NCBI RefSeq assembly: GCF_963259705.1
Contig: NC_081849.1
Span: forward strand, 57,880,093-57,944,092
Source: Myotis daubentonii
Lineage: Eukaryota; Chordata; Mammalia; Chiroptera; Vespertilionidae
Length of the DNA: 64,000 nucleotides
Direction of reading: 5' to 3'
The position numbers and the translations under genes are program-made. This document shows, in pieces, positions 12,301 to 26,500 of this stretch (within the stretch, counting starts at the first letter, position 1; every line of letters begins with the position of its first letter). The notes under the pieces were generated by a model, which made no database searches, was not told the origin of the DNA, and saw only the letters and a list, made by a program, of their open reading frames with translations.

Positions 12301-15300
12301 ATCTTTAACAACAGTACTTTTTTACTTCCATACTTCTGTAAAGTTGATTTTATCTATATAGTGGTTTAATAGAACAAAAAAATGACTGTTTCTTAGCATT
12401 TACTATGATACAAGCATGCACTGTGTTTTGTATACTAGTACTTTTTTTAGGGTTATAATAGTATTATGAAAAAGTAATATTTCAGTTTTATAGACAGGGA
12501 CCTGAGGTTCAGATTCAAAATTGTCAGGTAGGAAATGGAAAAGCTGAGTTTAAATATCAGATCCCAAAACTTGTTTTTACCAACTTCACAATAAGATTCC
12601 CATACTTAAATCCATATATGCATTCATACCCTTCCCTCTAAGTGTCTTTTCTTATCTAACTGAATTGCTCCCTCCCTCTCTCCCTTAAAACATTGCTTTT
12701 AATGGCTGTTAGTACTCTGTTCTCTTAGTGTTTTATAATTTAACTATTTTTCTTTTTTAGGGAGAAGTTCTGTTTTTTTCCAACTTATAAATATTTTAAC
12801 TAGTTTTTCAGAGAATTCCTTTGAGTTATGTGAATTTCTATACAAATTCTTAGTTATCTCCTTAGGAAAAATTCCCAAAAATGGAGTTTGGGGGTGCAAA
12901 GGTATGCATACTTTTAAGACTGAGCCAAATATTATGCTCTGAGACATAGTGCCAAATTGCTTTGCAAAATGTTTACATCCCCATTAGTAATCTTGTCCTT
13001 ATATTTTTGCCTAAAAATGTTAATTTTGACAATTGACTTTCCATAGACAAAAAATGATGCGGTAGCTAATTGAACTTAATGTTGAGATTGTGTATGTGTG
13101 GAGTAGTAGTAGTGTGTGTTTGAAGGTTTTTCTACTTGAGATGTACTTTACATATTGATTTGTTTTGTATTATATGTTTTAGTCATGTTCAGTTTGCTCC
13201 TTTCTTGCTTTTTGATCTACTTAAAAATATTTCTATTAAATAATACATGCAATATTGTATTCAATATTCAATAATATATATGCTGTCTTCAGTAAACATG
13301 CTTGATATGATCACTTGACATTCATTATGACAAGTTAATTAGTGCTATTTCCTCTCCGTTTTTCAGCCTCCCAATATAATGTTATCACTATTTTAGATTA
13401 AATCTACTTTCAGCATTTCATAATTTTTTCAACTGTAAGCATTGTTTACTGCTCAGCTAAGTAATGTACTATGATTACACTTTCCTTCTTGTTCTCTGTT
13501 GTCATTGATATCTTCTACCTATTTTCCATCTTTATATTTATTTGCATCTGGGTTTAGCCGTCTCAGGTTTATTGGAGATAGACTTTGTGTTTCTGTCTCT
13601 TGTGATTTTCTTTCTTTTTTTAAAAAAAATACGTTTTTATTGTTTTCAGAGAGGGAGGGAGAGAGAGAGAAACATCAATGATGAGAGAGAATCATTGATC
13701 AGCTGCCTTCTGCACAATCACCTACTGGGGATTAAGCCCGCAACCCAGGCATGTGCCCTTGACCAGAATCAAACCCAGGACCCTTCAGTCCACAGGCCAA
13801 CACTTTATCCACTGAGCCAAACCAGCAAGGGCTTCCTTGTGATTTTCTAAAAGAGAAGGGTACTTGCAGAAAACTAGATACTCTGACATCATGAAATCAG
13901 AAGTGACTTGACCTGTCTTCAAGACCTGATTTAGATGCTATATCACCATGAAACCTCCCCTTAGTACCCTACCTGAGCTCTTACTTTCCTGAACTCTTGA
14001 GCATCACTTTTATAGCACCTACATTATTGAGCAATACATTATGTTTGATTTTGTCCTGTTGTAGAATGAATCTCCTCCTAGTACAAAAGATATGCTTCTT
14101 AAAGATAGGCCTGTTTTTTTGTGTTTGTATCTACCAGAGATTTCTAGTACCATGCACATAGTACGTATCGGAGAGTGATTCACTCCCTTAACAATTGACC
14201 ACTACTTAAGACTTTTTTACTAATGTTTTAGTGATTTGGGGATAGTAGGTTCATTTTATGTGGGTTTAAAAAAATATATTTTAAAAAGTATATTCATACA
14301 GGAGGAGAAAGGGAACATTCTTAATCATTTATTTCAGGATCATGCGAGTAACAGTGATTTCTAAGACATATTTCATATTCCAGGTTTTCACTGTTCAAGT
14401 CTGTGCTAGAGATTATATGTTGTTTGTACCTCATCGCCTCTCCATAAGTAAAAAAGAGGAAAAGGGACTAACCATCACAAATGTAGAGCCAGCAGCAGGA
14501 GAGTGGCCATAGAATTCTGACTCACTGCAGATGACATCCAGCCAGGATTCTCAGAAGTTGCAAACTTTTTTTGCCTCATAGGAGGAAGCAAAATATCCAG
14601 GTGTATTCAGCCTAACAATGGAATTTAATGTTATTTGTGCCACAGATCACCTTTCCAATATTATATTAAGCATGTAATTTATGACTATAAACATTTAGAA
14701 TTTATATTCAGAGATCAGTAATTATGTACTGAAACCATGGGGAGGAAATGAAGAAAGGATAAGTTTAAAAGTTGGGCTTAACTGGATGTGGTTGGTATGG
14801 TAGTGAGATTCACTGAGGAAAACGTCGATTTCCTACCTGTTGGATGGAGAGTAGTATCATAATAGATGCAGAGAAGGAATGCCTAAGCTCTGGGAAATAG
14901 GAATGACAGAGCATCCAGGTACAGGGGCTGGAAATAACGATAAACAAGTTATTGGTGTGTAGCCTGAAGCAGTGGGGGTGGAGTAAATCACCTAGAGGAA
15001 AAAGCTGATAAACCATACTCAGTGCTGTGATAGGTAATCTCTTGTCAGAAAATGTCCCTTTATTCTCGTAGGATAACTGAAGCAATATCGTTGCCTGTCA
15101 TTTGAGACTTTATGATAAATATCATTAAAAATTTATATACAATTACAGTAACTTTAACCGGGTTGCTAAGTTTTTCAACTTCGTTTCAAACACTGAGCAC
15201 AAGTGATGAGCCTAACAGACATTTTAGACTGGGATGTGAAAAATTAAGGCTTTAAAGATAACATTCAAACTGGCATTGGGCATGCCATTGGGCCTGTCAC

Positions 15301-18300
15301 CACCAGTACTTATAGCGTGCAGGCTTCTAAGACAGAGGCATGGCATGCAGTCAGCTGGAGTCTTGCTTTCACAACAATTTTGGTTACAGGTTGGGACAAG
15401 ATTTTTGAGGTTCAGGTTGAAAAAATAACATATTTTTTCCTTTGCCTGAGCAACATCTTACAGTCTATTTCAGCTGACTTCTGAAATTCAATCTTACTGG
15501 GACATTTATTTATATTTCAGAGATAGTCTTTTATTTAAATAGACACTTGGCAGCATAATTTGGCATAGGTTTAAAGACAAAGCAAAAGTAAAATTACCAG
15601 CATAACCCAAGTCAAGTGTAATTGATGTAAGATTTTTATTTTTTTTTATTCTGTGCATCTTTAGTATGTATAGATAAGTACGAAATATTTCACAAAATAG
15701 TTCTGAATATTTCTCACAGAATCCGTGGAAAAGTATGCTATAGCTATTACTTTAGCTTTAACAACATTGGATTGGAGATGCCAAGTCTAGTGGGTACTTT
15801 TCAGTCTTTAACTTATTTAATTCCTCTGTGCATTTAACTTTGTTCTGTAGTCTCCAAAATAGTCTACCCTGTTTCTTTGCCTTTTGGTCTTATCATTCCT
15901 CCCCCTTCATCTTCGCCTGCATCTCTTCCTCCACCTTACATTCAAATGTTAGTATTACTGAGGTGTGTGCTCAAGTCTCTCTTCTCTTTGTTTGATATAC
16001 TTTGCATTGGGAAATATAGTTGTTATCCTAAGTTACAGACTCTAGTCATTTGCCCTTTCCCTACTCAACGTTTTCCTCTGCCTTACCTCCTACACTTAAA
16101 GTGGTCAGCAAGTGAGTTTAATTCAGTGACCATCTGAGTCTGGCTATGTACCCAGCTTTACGATAGACACAAAGTGCTGCGCTTAAATATCTCAAGGCAG
16201 TCTGTACTTACTATCCTCACTGTTACTGCCTTCAGTCAGGCTCCTGTCATTTCTTTTCTGCACATTTCTGATCAGCAAACATTAATTGAGAGTTCACTCT
16301 GTGTCAATCCTGAGCATTGGGATTACAGAAATGGTTAAGTTTTCATAGCAAGAGCAACAAACAAGTATATGCAATATAGGTTACAGAAAGCTTGATTTAG
16401 GAAATGTGAACTCATGGTAAATTTTCCGTTACGTGCATAATACTACGTTAGAGTTGTGGACAAGTTTGCATTGTATAAAGAATCAGTCTCATCTAGTTCA
16501 GGGTTGAATACTGCAAAGAGCCAGCATAAGATAGGCAGCAATACTACTGGGAAGACTACCTCTAAGTCTCTCTTTTACTGTTGTAATTTGTCCCTGTGTC
16601 ATATCGGAGTGTCTTGCTTCAATGTTTGTTTTACTCTTTTCTCCCCAGTGTTTCATAATCTTACTGGAAAGCTACCAAGAGTGCAGGGCTGGATTTGATT
16701 TTTAATTTATGGGAAATGTTATCTGCACTGAATATTCCTTAATGGAATGGTTGTGTAAGACATTTGCATAAGATGCATAAGGTGCTGAAGTAGTACAGGA
16801 GAGATCCATTGTGAGTAGGTAGGGGAAGACCTTACAGAAGTGATCTAATTGAGCAGGGCTTTGAAGCTGGTGCAACAGCAGGGGAGTAGCACTATGTACA
16901 TACTGGCAACTGCAAGTCATTTCTTAGCTCTGGCATATAATGGACAAGGAAGGCTTTAGCTGGGCTGGAAACAGTGGGGCCAGAGGAACAGTTAGAGGCC
17001 ATAGAAAGATCAAGAAGCACTTTGTTAGGCTAAGGAATGTGGATTGTGTGGAGTTACTGAAAGGGTTAAATAAGAGGCATGACCTGGGGTTATATTTTAG
17101 AAAGAAGTGCTCAGAGGGGTCTGCGGAGCATTCTGTCCTCACTGTCACCAGAGTCAGTTTAGTAAAATAAAAACACTAGACAGGGCATGGCAATCCTAGC
17201 TGAAAGCTCAAGATGACGCCAGATGCCAAAGTCCAATTTGGTTGCCATTTCTGTGAGGAGAGTTGCTGAGTCCTCTACCTTGAACGTCTTTTTCATCAGA
17301 CACCCACATGGCTCATTCTTTGTTGTCTTCATGTCTGTGCTGAAACTTCACTAGCTGTCAAAACCAGCACCCTGTCATTCCTTAGTTCCTTACCTTGCTT
17401 TATTTTTCTTCTTAACACTGAAAGCCAGAAAAGTTACAAGTTTTTGTATGTTTCCTCCCACTGGAATGTAAGCTTCATGGGAACAGGAGCTTTAGTGGGT
17501 TTTGTTCATGCTGAGTATTCTGTTTGCGCCGCATGGTGGATGGTCAATATTTGGTGAAAGAATGTGGCCCCAACTGATACTAATAACAGGAAAGAAACGG
17601 AGGGAAGGCCAGACTTTATAGGCATGTTCCCTGCAAAAAATTGGGGGAAGGGGAGTGGACAAAGGGAAGATAGTTGCATGCCCAGAAAAGTTGGGGGACT
17701 AGCGGAGGTGCTGTCAGATCATGGGCCAAAATGGGCGTGGCCACTGGAGGGGCAGGAAGATTCGGGGTATATAGCCCCCTAAACAGAGGAGTTTGACCTC
17801 TTATGCACTTGGCTTTGTTGGGACTCCTGTGATTCTGGGCCTGTGGGGCTCTTTTGCTCCTGCTTCCCTGCATTCGCACACACAGCGGACTAATGGACTG
17901 TAACTAGCCTGATGCTGAACTGGACCCCCGCTCCAACAGGGAAAGGAAACTCTGGACACTGGCTTTGCTCCTAGCTTTACTGAAACCCCACCTGCGCTTC
18001 TGTGATGGGACTCAGGGAAATGGGACTTTAGAAACACAGGGATTTAATCCCATGCAAATAAAAATCACTCGTTCTCCCGTGCAGGTCTCAGAAAATTCTT
18101 TTTCTGGGGCTATTGTTAAGAACCACCTCCAGCAGCATCCAGCAGGGAAGAGGACCCCCACTTCATAAGGAACCACAACGAACTTCCCCCTTCTCTCTCG
18201 CACCCTATGCTTCACAAGTCAGACAGGGGACTTCTCGCAGCTCACCCTTCCCCAGTCATGTCTCCTCCTGAAATCCGGTTCATCGTTCAAGATCCATCTC

Positions 18301-20448
18301 ATATACCACCTTTTCTGTAAAAATCTTTTTTTCAGGTTGTTGTTCCGATACTTAGCTCCCATAACACTTTTGAAATATGTAGAAGAGTGTTTTTCTGACC
18401 TGCCAAGGACATGACAGGTGCAAATAAATAACAAGTGATTGATCTATAGAGAATTACTCAAGGAGGTACACAGGCATTGTAGGTAAAAATTGAAATTCAG
18501 TTGATTAATTAGAGAAATGTAGTAATTAGGTGTGACTTCAGTTTGATTATAAATGCAGTGTGATTAAGGGAAAATAAATACATAGAGAAACAGTCACCAT
18601 TTAATTATATGGTTACATAAACAGTCTGGAGATAGTTCTGACTTATTTTGTATGTATGCCATTTTACCAGTTAATCTTTTTTGTAGAAATAATTTGAACT
18701 ATAATAGAAAAAAATAGAAATAGGCAGGTTCTGAAGAAATGACATGTTAGGGACAATGTAAAAATGTTAAAATTTTGTATTTTTTATCTTTTGCATAAAG
18801 TATTACTAATTCACATATAATATTGAGAATAAATTATCTAGAAATGTTTTGATTGCATCAAATTAATAGCACTACTCATCAATTTCTGCTTTTTAAAGAT
18901 ACTATCATTTGAACTGTCAAAAATGTTTTTGTTTTCTCAATAACACTGGAAAACAGGTGTTTGTTATAAGAACACTCAAGATAACTGTTCTTCTGTCAAA
19001 TGGAAAGGTGCAGGCATGATCTTAAAATTACTTTGGTTTTTTAATAGCTTCTCTGTATTTCAGCATGATTGACTAATGATCTATCAATTCACTTTTCATA
19101 GTGAATTTCTGACTAAGGCTTTTGTGTAAAGTAGTCCAGCTTCTCATTTCTAAACTCAAGTTCTACTTGTAACCATAAGTTTCTTTTCATTCAGATGAAA
19201 ATCATAACTAAATGTTGGGATGTCATTGAATTTTCTAATTGGGGCACAAATTATGGATGCTAATAAAGTAGAATTACTGACCAGTCAGAAGCAAGATTTG
19301 CCAGTAATCACAGTTAACTTCTAATATTTGTTATTCAACAAATGTAAATATCTAAAGTCAAATGTTTTCTTCTTTTAATACTGGAAGACACATTAGATGG
19401 CATTAGGACCATCTGGAGGTGCCAAAGAGTTTTGAGAAGTTGTCACTAACAGGATGAAATTGTTAAATATAGGAAGCTGGGGTTTTGAATATAATTTTTT
19501 TTAGGGTTGCTCTTATTTATCTCCAACATAAATGATGCCAAAATGCTTCCAGCAGATTATGAAGCATGATTTTCACATAATTTATTACAGATTTTTTTTC
19601 CCTTTCCCTAACAATGGTTGTGTTTAAAGGAAATAAAATCCTAGTAGATTTGTTAATTGGAAACCACTGTACCACAAATGTCTGAATTATATGAAGTATA
19701 TATGATATACTTAGTCCTATCATGGATTCATAAGCTTTTAATAAAAACATTATGAAGAATTTTACCCATCCCTTGTTTTGCTTAATTAAGATAAAGAAAG
19801 GACCATTTTGAAAGGATTCATGTAAACTGAAAGTAGACTTCAGATGTTTGTTTTATGAGAGAAATATTTGAGGAGATGCTATAAGGCAATTGAAAATTGT
19901 GCTTTATATATTTTAGAGTATTTCATGACATTTTCTTTGTTTTTCAGCATCAAGCCAATCCCAGCTGAAGGAATCAAGTCAAATCCTTCCAAACGACATA
20001 GAGACCGACTCAATACAGAGTTGGACCGTTTGGCGAACCTGCTGCCTTTTCCACAAGATGTTATTAATAAGCTGGACAAACTTTCCGTTCTTAGGCTCAG
20101 TGTCAGTTACCTAAGAGCCAAGAGCTTCTTTGATGGTAAGACAAAGGGTTTAATTTTTCTATAACCGCTTATAAAATACTTACGTTGAATTTGGCTGCCT
20201 CTGTGTTGAAAACTGCAAAAATTAGCCATATGTGAAAAAGTTTTGTTTTTGCTGTATAGTAAAACTTAAGTAGCAAAGCCAAATTTTTCATATTTCCACA
20301 AGTCAGTTTTCCAGATTTATTCATTAAACAGATGCTGCCACTAAATGATAATGTGGTGTCATTCTTTGATAATTATGTATTTGGAACATATGCTCATATT
20401 AAGTATGTCAGTTTCCAGTTCCACTTATTTTTCCAATTTACTTTTTGA

Positions 20449-20511
<63 letters not shown>

Positions 20512-23500
20512 TGGAAAGAGTAAAACACATATTAACTACTATGGATTTCCTTCAGTATGTTTTTATAGATAGGTCATTTCATTTATCCTTTCAAAATTAT
20601 GTATACTTCTGTTTTATATTAACTGTATGTTCATCTAGGAACATGTAATTAAAAGTTTTCTTTTCCACTGAAAAGGGCATTTTATTATAGGAGTTAATGG
20701 AATTGGATTTCAGTCTCCATTCAGTCAAACTAGTAAGCAGCCCCCTACCTCAGTTTACCCAGCTGCAAAGTTAGGGATTTGAGCTAGGTGATATTTGTTA
20801 CCTTTTAATCATACAGTATTTTCTCTTCATGAAGCACTTAAAATGGAAGTTTTTGTTTGAAATGTTTCAATGTGTCTTCTCATTTTAAATCATTTATTGA
20901 TTTATTTTTATCTGTTTATATGTCAGAAATAGATTTTTTTCAGGAAATGTTCAGTGTTTTCAATGTATAATGTTATTTTACAAACAGTAAAGGATTAATA
21001 AAATCTCAGTGGCCTGTCAGTGTGTCTCACACTTCAGTGTACTTACAAATCACTTAGGAATCTTGAAAGAGGAAGGTTTTTATGCAGTAGGTTTAAGTAT
21101 GGCCAGAGATTTTGCATTTCTAACATGCTTTCAGATGGTGCTGATACTTCTGCCCTGGTCCCATGTGCAGATACTTGAATTTGTAATTTGTGTTTAGAAT
21201 ATTGTGAAACAAATATTTCCTTTTAGGTTTATATTTAGATGTTTTGATGTGTTCAGTCTGAGCATCTTTTTTAATTTTTTGTTGTTTGCTTGCTATTTGT
21301 TTTTTATTTTGGATAAAAGCTATATGGTTTAGTGGTTGTGATCTAGGCAATAAACATGGGTTTGAAGCTAATAATTTCTCTGATTTATATAAAAAGTCTT
21401 TGAATTTTCCGTTTTCATCTGTATCAGACCCTTCATCTTCTAGATGAGTTATGTGATACTCATTGGTGTATATTGTGTGTGTTTATCAGCTGTATAGCTA
21501 TTTTATGAGAGAGTTGGAACTAGAACCCGTTTCCAGATTCCCTATATTGTTTTTCCTGACCATGTCTCAATTACTTCTCTTTTCTGGGAACCATTTACAT
21601 GGCAAAAACCTGGGAATTTTTCCCTAGATCCAGAGTGCTCAAAGTGTAGTCTGCAGACAAGCAGATTAGCATCATCACCTGGGAACTGTGAGCAGTGTCA
21701 GATCTTGGGCCCCACCCAAGACCTAGGGCATCATACACTCTGATGGTGGGGCTAGATGTTGCATGTGGACGTTTAGGAGCCCCTGTGGTTGACTGTACCC
21801 CGAGGCCACTCCAAGCTTCACAGAATGCTGTCCTGACCCCCAGCATTTCTTCACTTGCTGTGCTAATTGCTTGGCCTTGTGGTCGTGTTCCAGGACATGT
21901 AAGGTGTGGTCTCTGTCTGCACTAGGAGTTAGAGAGTTAGTGAACAGTCTGGAAGCCAGGAAGGCATTAGTATTCCTTGACTCTGATAAAGATTTATTGA
22001 TGTGAGTCATTTTGCCTTTTCATTTCCTGCTGCTCTATAATGAGAAATCAAACGATATATTACATAGAGAGAGAAAAAAATGTACAAGTTGTTCCCCGTT
22101 TAGTAGTGGAGCAGAACCGAAGCTGCTTAGTGGATGTGTAGTCAGTGTGCTATTTAATACTTACATAATTCTTGCTTTCTAGGCTGTGCATGCATACACA
22201 CATACACACATTAATATATACGTATATTTAATGTATACATTTACATACATTTTTTTTTCATGATTAGACGTGTGTCATGTTCAGTACCTCAAGGAGTTTC
22301 AAAGAATGTCATAGTTAGCAGGCTGATTATGGAGTTCTTATTTGTTACAAAGGATTTTCTTAGCTGTTACTGACTTTATTTTTTATTCTGGTTCAGTACA
22401 TTTGACAGTAGTTTCTTATTCCCCTATTTGCATCATTCCTTAATCAGTTATATTATCTTGAATTATAGGTCCTTTGCGTTACTGGTCTTTATTGTGCTTC
22501 AGAATAGCCTGAAGAGTTTGTTAAAAATGCACATTCTAGGGCATGCCCCTTTTATGCTGATTCTACATAAGTTCTATGTTGAAATCAGGACTCTGTATTT
22601 TTAATAAGCAGCCTAGATGAATCTGAGGCAATGATTTAATATGGCCTTGATAAAACCCTGAATTAACTTTTAGAAACATTGTTTACTTTGCCTTCAGAAA
22701 GACAAATCCAAATGTACAAAATTTGAGGAAGATGACAAATGTGTTTTCTTGTGTTTCAGTGGCAAGCGTACACTAAACAGTTTCTTAGGTTGTGCCAAGT
22801 ATAAGAACAGAGTTGGAAGGTAAGGGGGGAAAAAATCAGTAAAAAAAGGATCCCAAAGTCTTGTCCAGTGGTCTAGGATGGCAATGCAATCTTTTGAGAG
22901 AACGCAGGGTAAAATTTTAAGGTAATCCTTATGACCTGAAGGCATACTAAATGCAAACTGTCGGCATCAGTAGGATTTCTGTGTGCTAAAACCACTATTA
23001 GGGAAACAGTCTAGTGAGGTTAAGGGAAGCTCCAAGTGAATAACAGGATGCAAACAGGGGGTGTGTGAATTCCTGCGGAAAGAACAATATAAACGAGTAA
23101 TCATACAATCTTATTAGAAAGGAAACTCAAGTTTTACTGTAACAATAGATATTTTTCCAAGAAAATACATCTATTTATTGCAGGTTTAAATAATCTAACT
23201 TGGATGGATCTTCTTAAACTTTGGGGCTCTGCTATCCTGCTTAAGCAGTACTTAAAAGTTTTTAAGTACAACACTAATATTTATACATATTTAATTAAAA
23301 CTTTCTAAAATATAACAGAAGTGCTTGAACAAGAGAAGTGCTTGAACAAGACAGCCATTTTTCAGTTAAGGTTAGAAGCACTTCTTTGACACTATTAAAA
23401 TTAAATTGTTTTATAATAAATTTTGTAATTCAAGATTGTGCTTTATTTTAAACCCTGTGTGGGTTCTGAATTCACAAAGAAGAAACAGGGGAAAAACATT

Positions 23501-26500
23501 CCTGCCCTAATAGCTTAAGATCTAGTGTCTCAGAAACTGACATAAAGTATATTTAATAATGTACATTAAATACTTGTAATGCAACATTTAAGGAGTATTT
23601 TCAAGGGAAGTAAAATACTACTTAACTGCTACTTAATAGGTGTTATTAGTTCAGGCTTCAATTAAAGACATACTTAAAGAAAATTTTGAATGTTTAATCC
23701 TTAAAAACTCTTGAACTATATATATATTCTAGGCAGTGAAGCTCAGAGAATCGTTTTTCTGTTTGTACTCTTTGCTGATGCTACAGATGACATAATCATT
23801 ATAAAAATGTTATAATATAGTGCTTTATTTGGGGGGTGCACTTAAACATGCCAGATATTGCCTATTTCTATCACTTGAATGCAAGTTCCTTAACAATATC
23901 TTAACACTTAAAACAATGCCCACCCCATAGTAGGCATTCAATAAATGTTTATTAACTTAATTTCATTAACTTATGTCTGAAAAGCAATGTAAAATTCATA
24001 TTGAATATTCTAGATTGATGTGTTTAGACATATATTTCTGGGGCTTGTTTAAGATGTTAATTTTTTTTTGCTATCCTATATAATAATACTATCTAATAAA
24101 TAGGTGATATGCAAAGTGACCATCACACCCTCACACAAGATGGCTACCCCATGTGGTCACAAGATGGCCGTGCCCATGTCATCAAAAGATGGCCACCACA
24201 AAATGGCCAGCAGGGAGGGCATTTGTGGACAATCAGGCCAATAGGGGAGGGCAGTTGGGGGTGACCGGGCCTGCAGGGGAGGGCAGTTAGGGGCAACCAG
24301 GCCAGTAGGGGAGGGAAGTTAGGGGCAACCAGGCCGGCAGGGGAGGTCAGTAGGGGGAGACCAGGCCAGCAGGGGAGGGCAGTTGGGGGGTTGAGGGTAT
24401 CTGGTCTGGCAGGGGAGCAGTTAGGCATCGATCAGGCTGACAGGGGAGTGGTTGGGGGTGATCAGGCTGGCAGACAGAAGCAGTTAGGGGCAGGCAGGCA
24501 GGCAAGCGGTTGGGAGCCAGCAGTCCCGGATTGTGAGAGGGATGTCCGAGGGGTCCCAGATTGGAGAGGGTGCAGGCTGGGCTGAGGGGACCCGCCCCCG
24601 CTGTGCATGAATTTTGTGCACCAGGCCTCTAATTTCCAGATAATCTTTCTGTTTAGCCAATTTGCCATTGTTGGTTGTACCAATTAGTTTATTCTGTGTA
24701 TAAATATCCAGATGCAAGAAATAATTTGTTTTATTGAATTGTTGCAGTCAGAGTTCTTACATGGTCTGTGACTGGCTGGATTGGACAGTGAGACATGTAG
24801 GTGTATTCAAGGACTCAAATGTCAAATCTCTGTCATCTCTTTTGAACTGACTAGTATCACTTTCTCCTTTCTTGGTGCTTTCAGACTGCCCTGTGCCTTC
24901 CTTAACCATCCTCTGTATTCCTTTGCCATCGCTTTATATTTATCATCTTGTTCCTGGGCCACTGCACCTTTTCTTCTTTGCTGGATGTTCCTTTTGTACT
25001 TCACAGCAGTCTGGCAGTCTTGTTACATTTTTTATTTTGTCAGCATTGATGGGATGTACACATAGGCCTCTGGATTTAAAATATCACCTCCTTTGCAAAT
25101 TTGAGACATGAAAAGTTCAAGAATAAGGTGATAGTTTATTTTTTAATTCTGCATAGTGGACACATTCAGACAAGTTTTGGGATTAGTAATATACTAGTAA
25201 TAGATATAATGTATTAATTAAAACAGTAGAAGCTGCTTAAGTTCTAGTTAGTTTCCCTCAGTAGCACTGCTCTTCTGTGTTACCTTATATTCCTCCTTTC
25301 TTATTCTTATTTTTTAAAGACTTCTCTAAATTATTATATTTTTGAAGTATTTCTGGAGATTCTTTCTGTTTTTAGCAAATAACAGAAATCCAAAATTGCT
25401 GTTTTCTGATGTTGGCAATTAAACACTGTCAGTGCAAGTTTTCACCTCTCAGGAGAGATTAAGTCACAGCAGCAGGGAGCCGAGGACAGCTAAGTGGGCA
25501 AGTGGAGCTGTGACCCGAGGAGTGTGTGCACTTCCGTGCTGGAGATGCAGGCTGAAAGAGGTCCTAAAATCCTTAACGTCACCTTCAAACCTCACCAAAT
25601 TCCAGAGTGTTAAGATGATACTATCCTTGTTTAAGAATAATAATAATAAAAAGTGGAACATAAAAGGAAGAAACAAACCACAAAATTAGTATTAAACTGA
25701 AATACCTCTGAGATGGAAAACATTTACTAAGTTTAAATAACTTCATGACTGTGATCAATAATAGTTTATTAAGAGAGAGTAGTATGTGGGTAGTTACAAT
25801 CCAGCCTTTGAAACTGGTTGATCTTCAGAGAAAGAGTAGGTTCCTCCTCTACTGTCCCTCTTCGTGTCAGGATGAGACAGTGGGCACTGGTCTTGCTGAC
25901 CAATCTGAATAGGTAAGGTAATGTTTTATTGGTAGTAAGAGTAATTTCAGCATATGAAAATTTGAATTAGAGTTCATTATCACCTTTTAAAATACTCCTC
26001 ATCATATAAGTATTGTGTTAAATTATTCTCCTTTTGGACAGCAATCCCCAGAATTAACAATTTGGGAATAACTAATCCATGTTCTCTGTTGAGACACAAA
26101 TATCTGAGGTAAAAAGACAGAAAAGTCTTCTTTCTATGAGACAGTAGTAGGGATCAATGGCATGCAGTATTTGATAATTTAGTAAAATATTCAGAGTAAG
26201 TATTGCATCATTTAAAATGTAATCATTAACTGTGAAATCTTTTACATCTACCATGCTGTCTGAGTCATGGGTTATTTCGTATGACCCTTTAAAGAGCGAG
26301 ATGAATAAACTTACTTTGTGGAAAGGAAACCGTTTTCCTTTCTACAAGAAACAGAAAGATGCTTTTGTGCAAGTTACATTAAGTCTGACAAAAGTAAGTG
26401 TAGGGATCTGAGTTTCTAATTCCAGAATCTTGCATTTGCAAATGTCATAGGGAATAGTTTTCTGCTTATTTTGTAAACTAGGTAATGTAGGGGAAAATCT

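Larger units (their letters stand above)
8029..19947 (+). other. AHR: AHR intron 1
   Basis: 11.9 kb, GTGAGT...TTTTTCAG. The first few hundred bases are the tail of the CpG island. The rest is AT-rich with two VES SINEs, a mariner-like MITE, a (TA)n/(GA)n tract, L2 remnants and a probable solo LTR. No conserved coding sequence was recognised. Confidence 0.9.
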
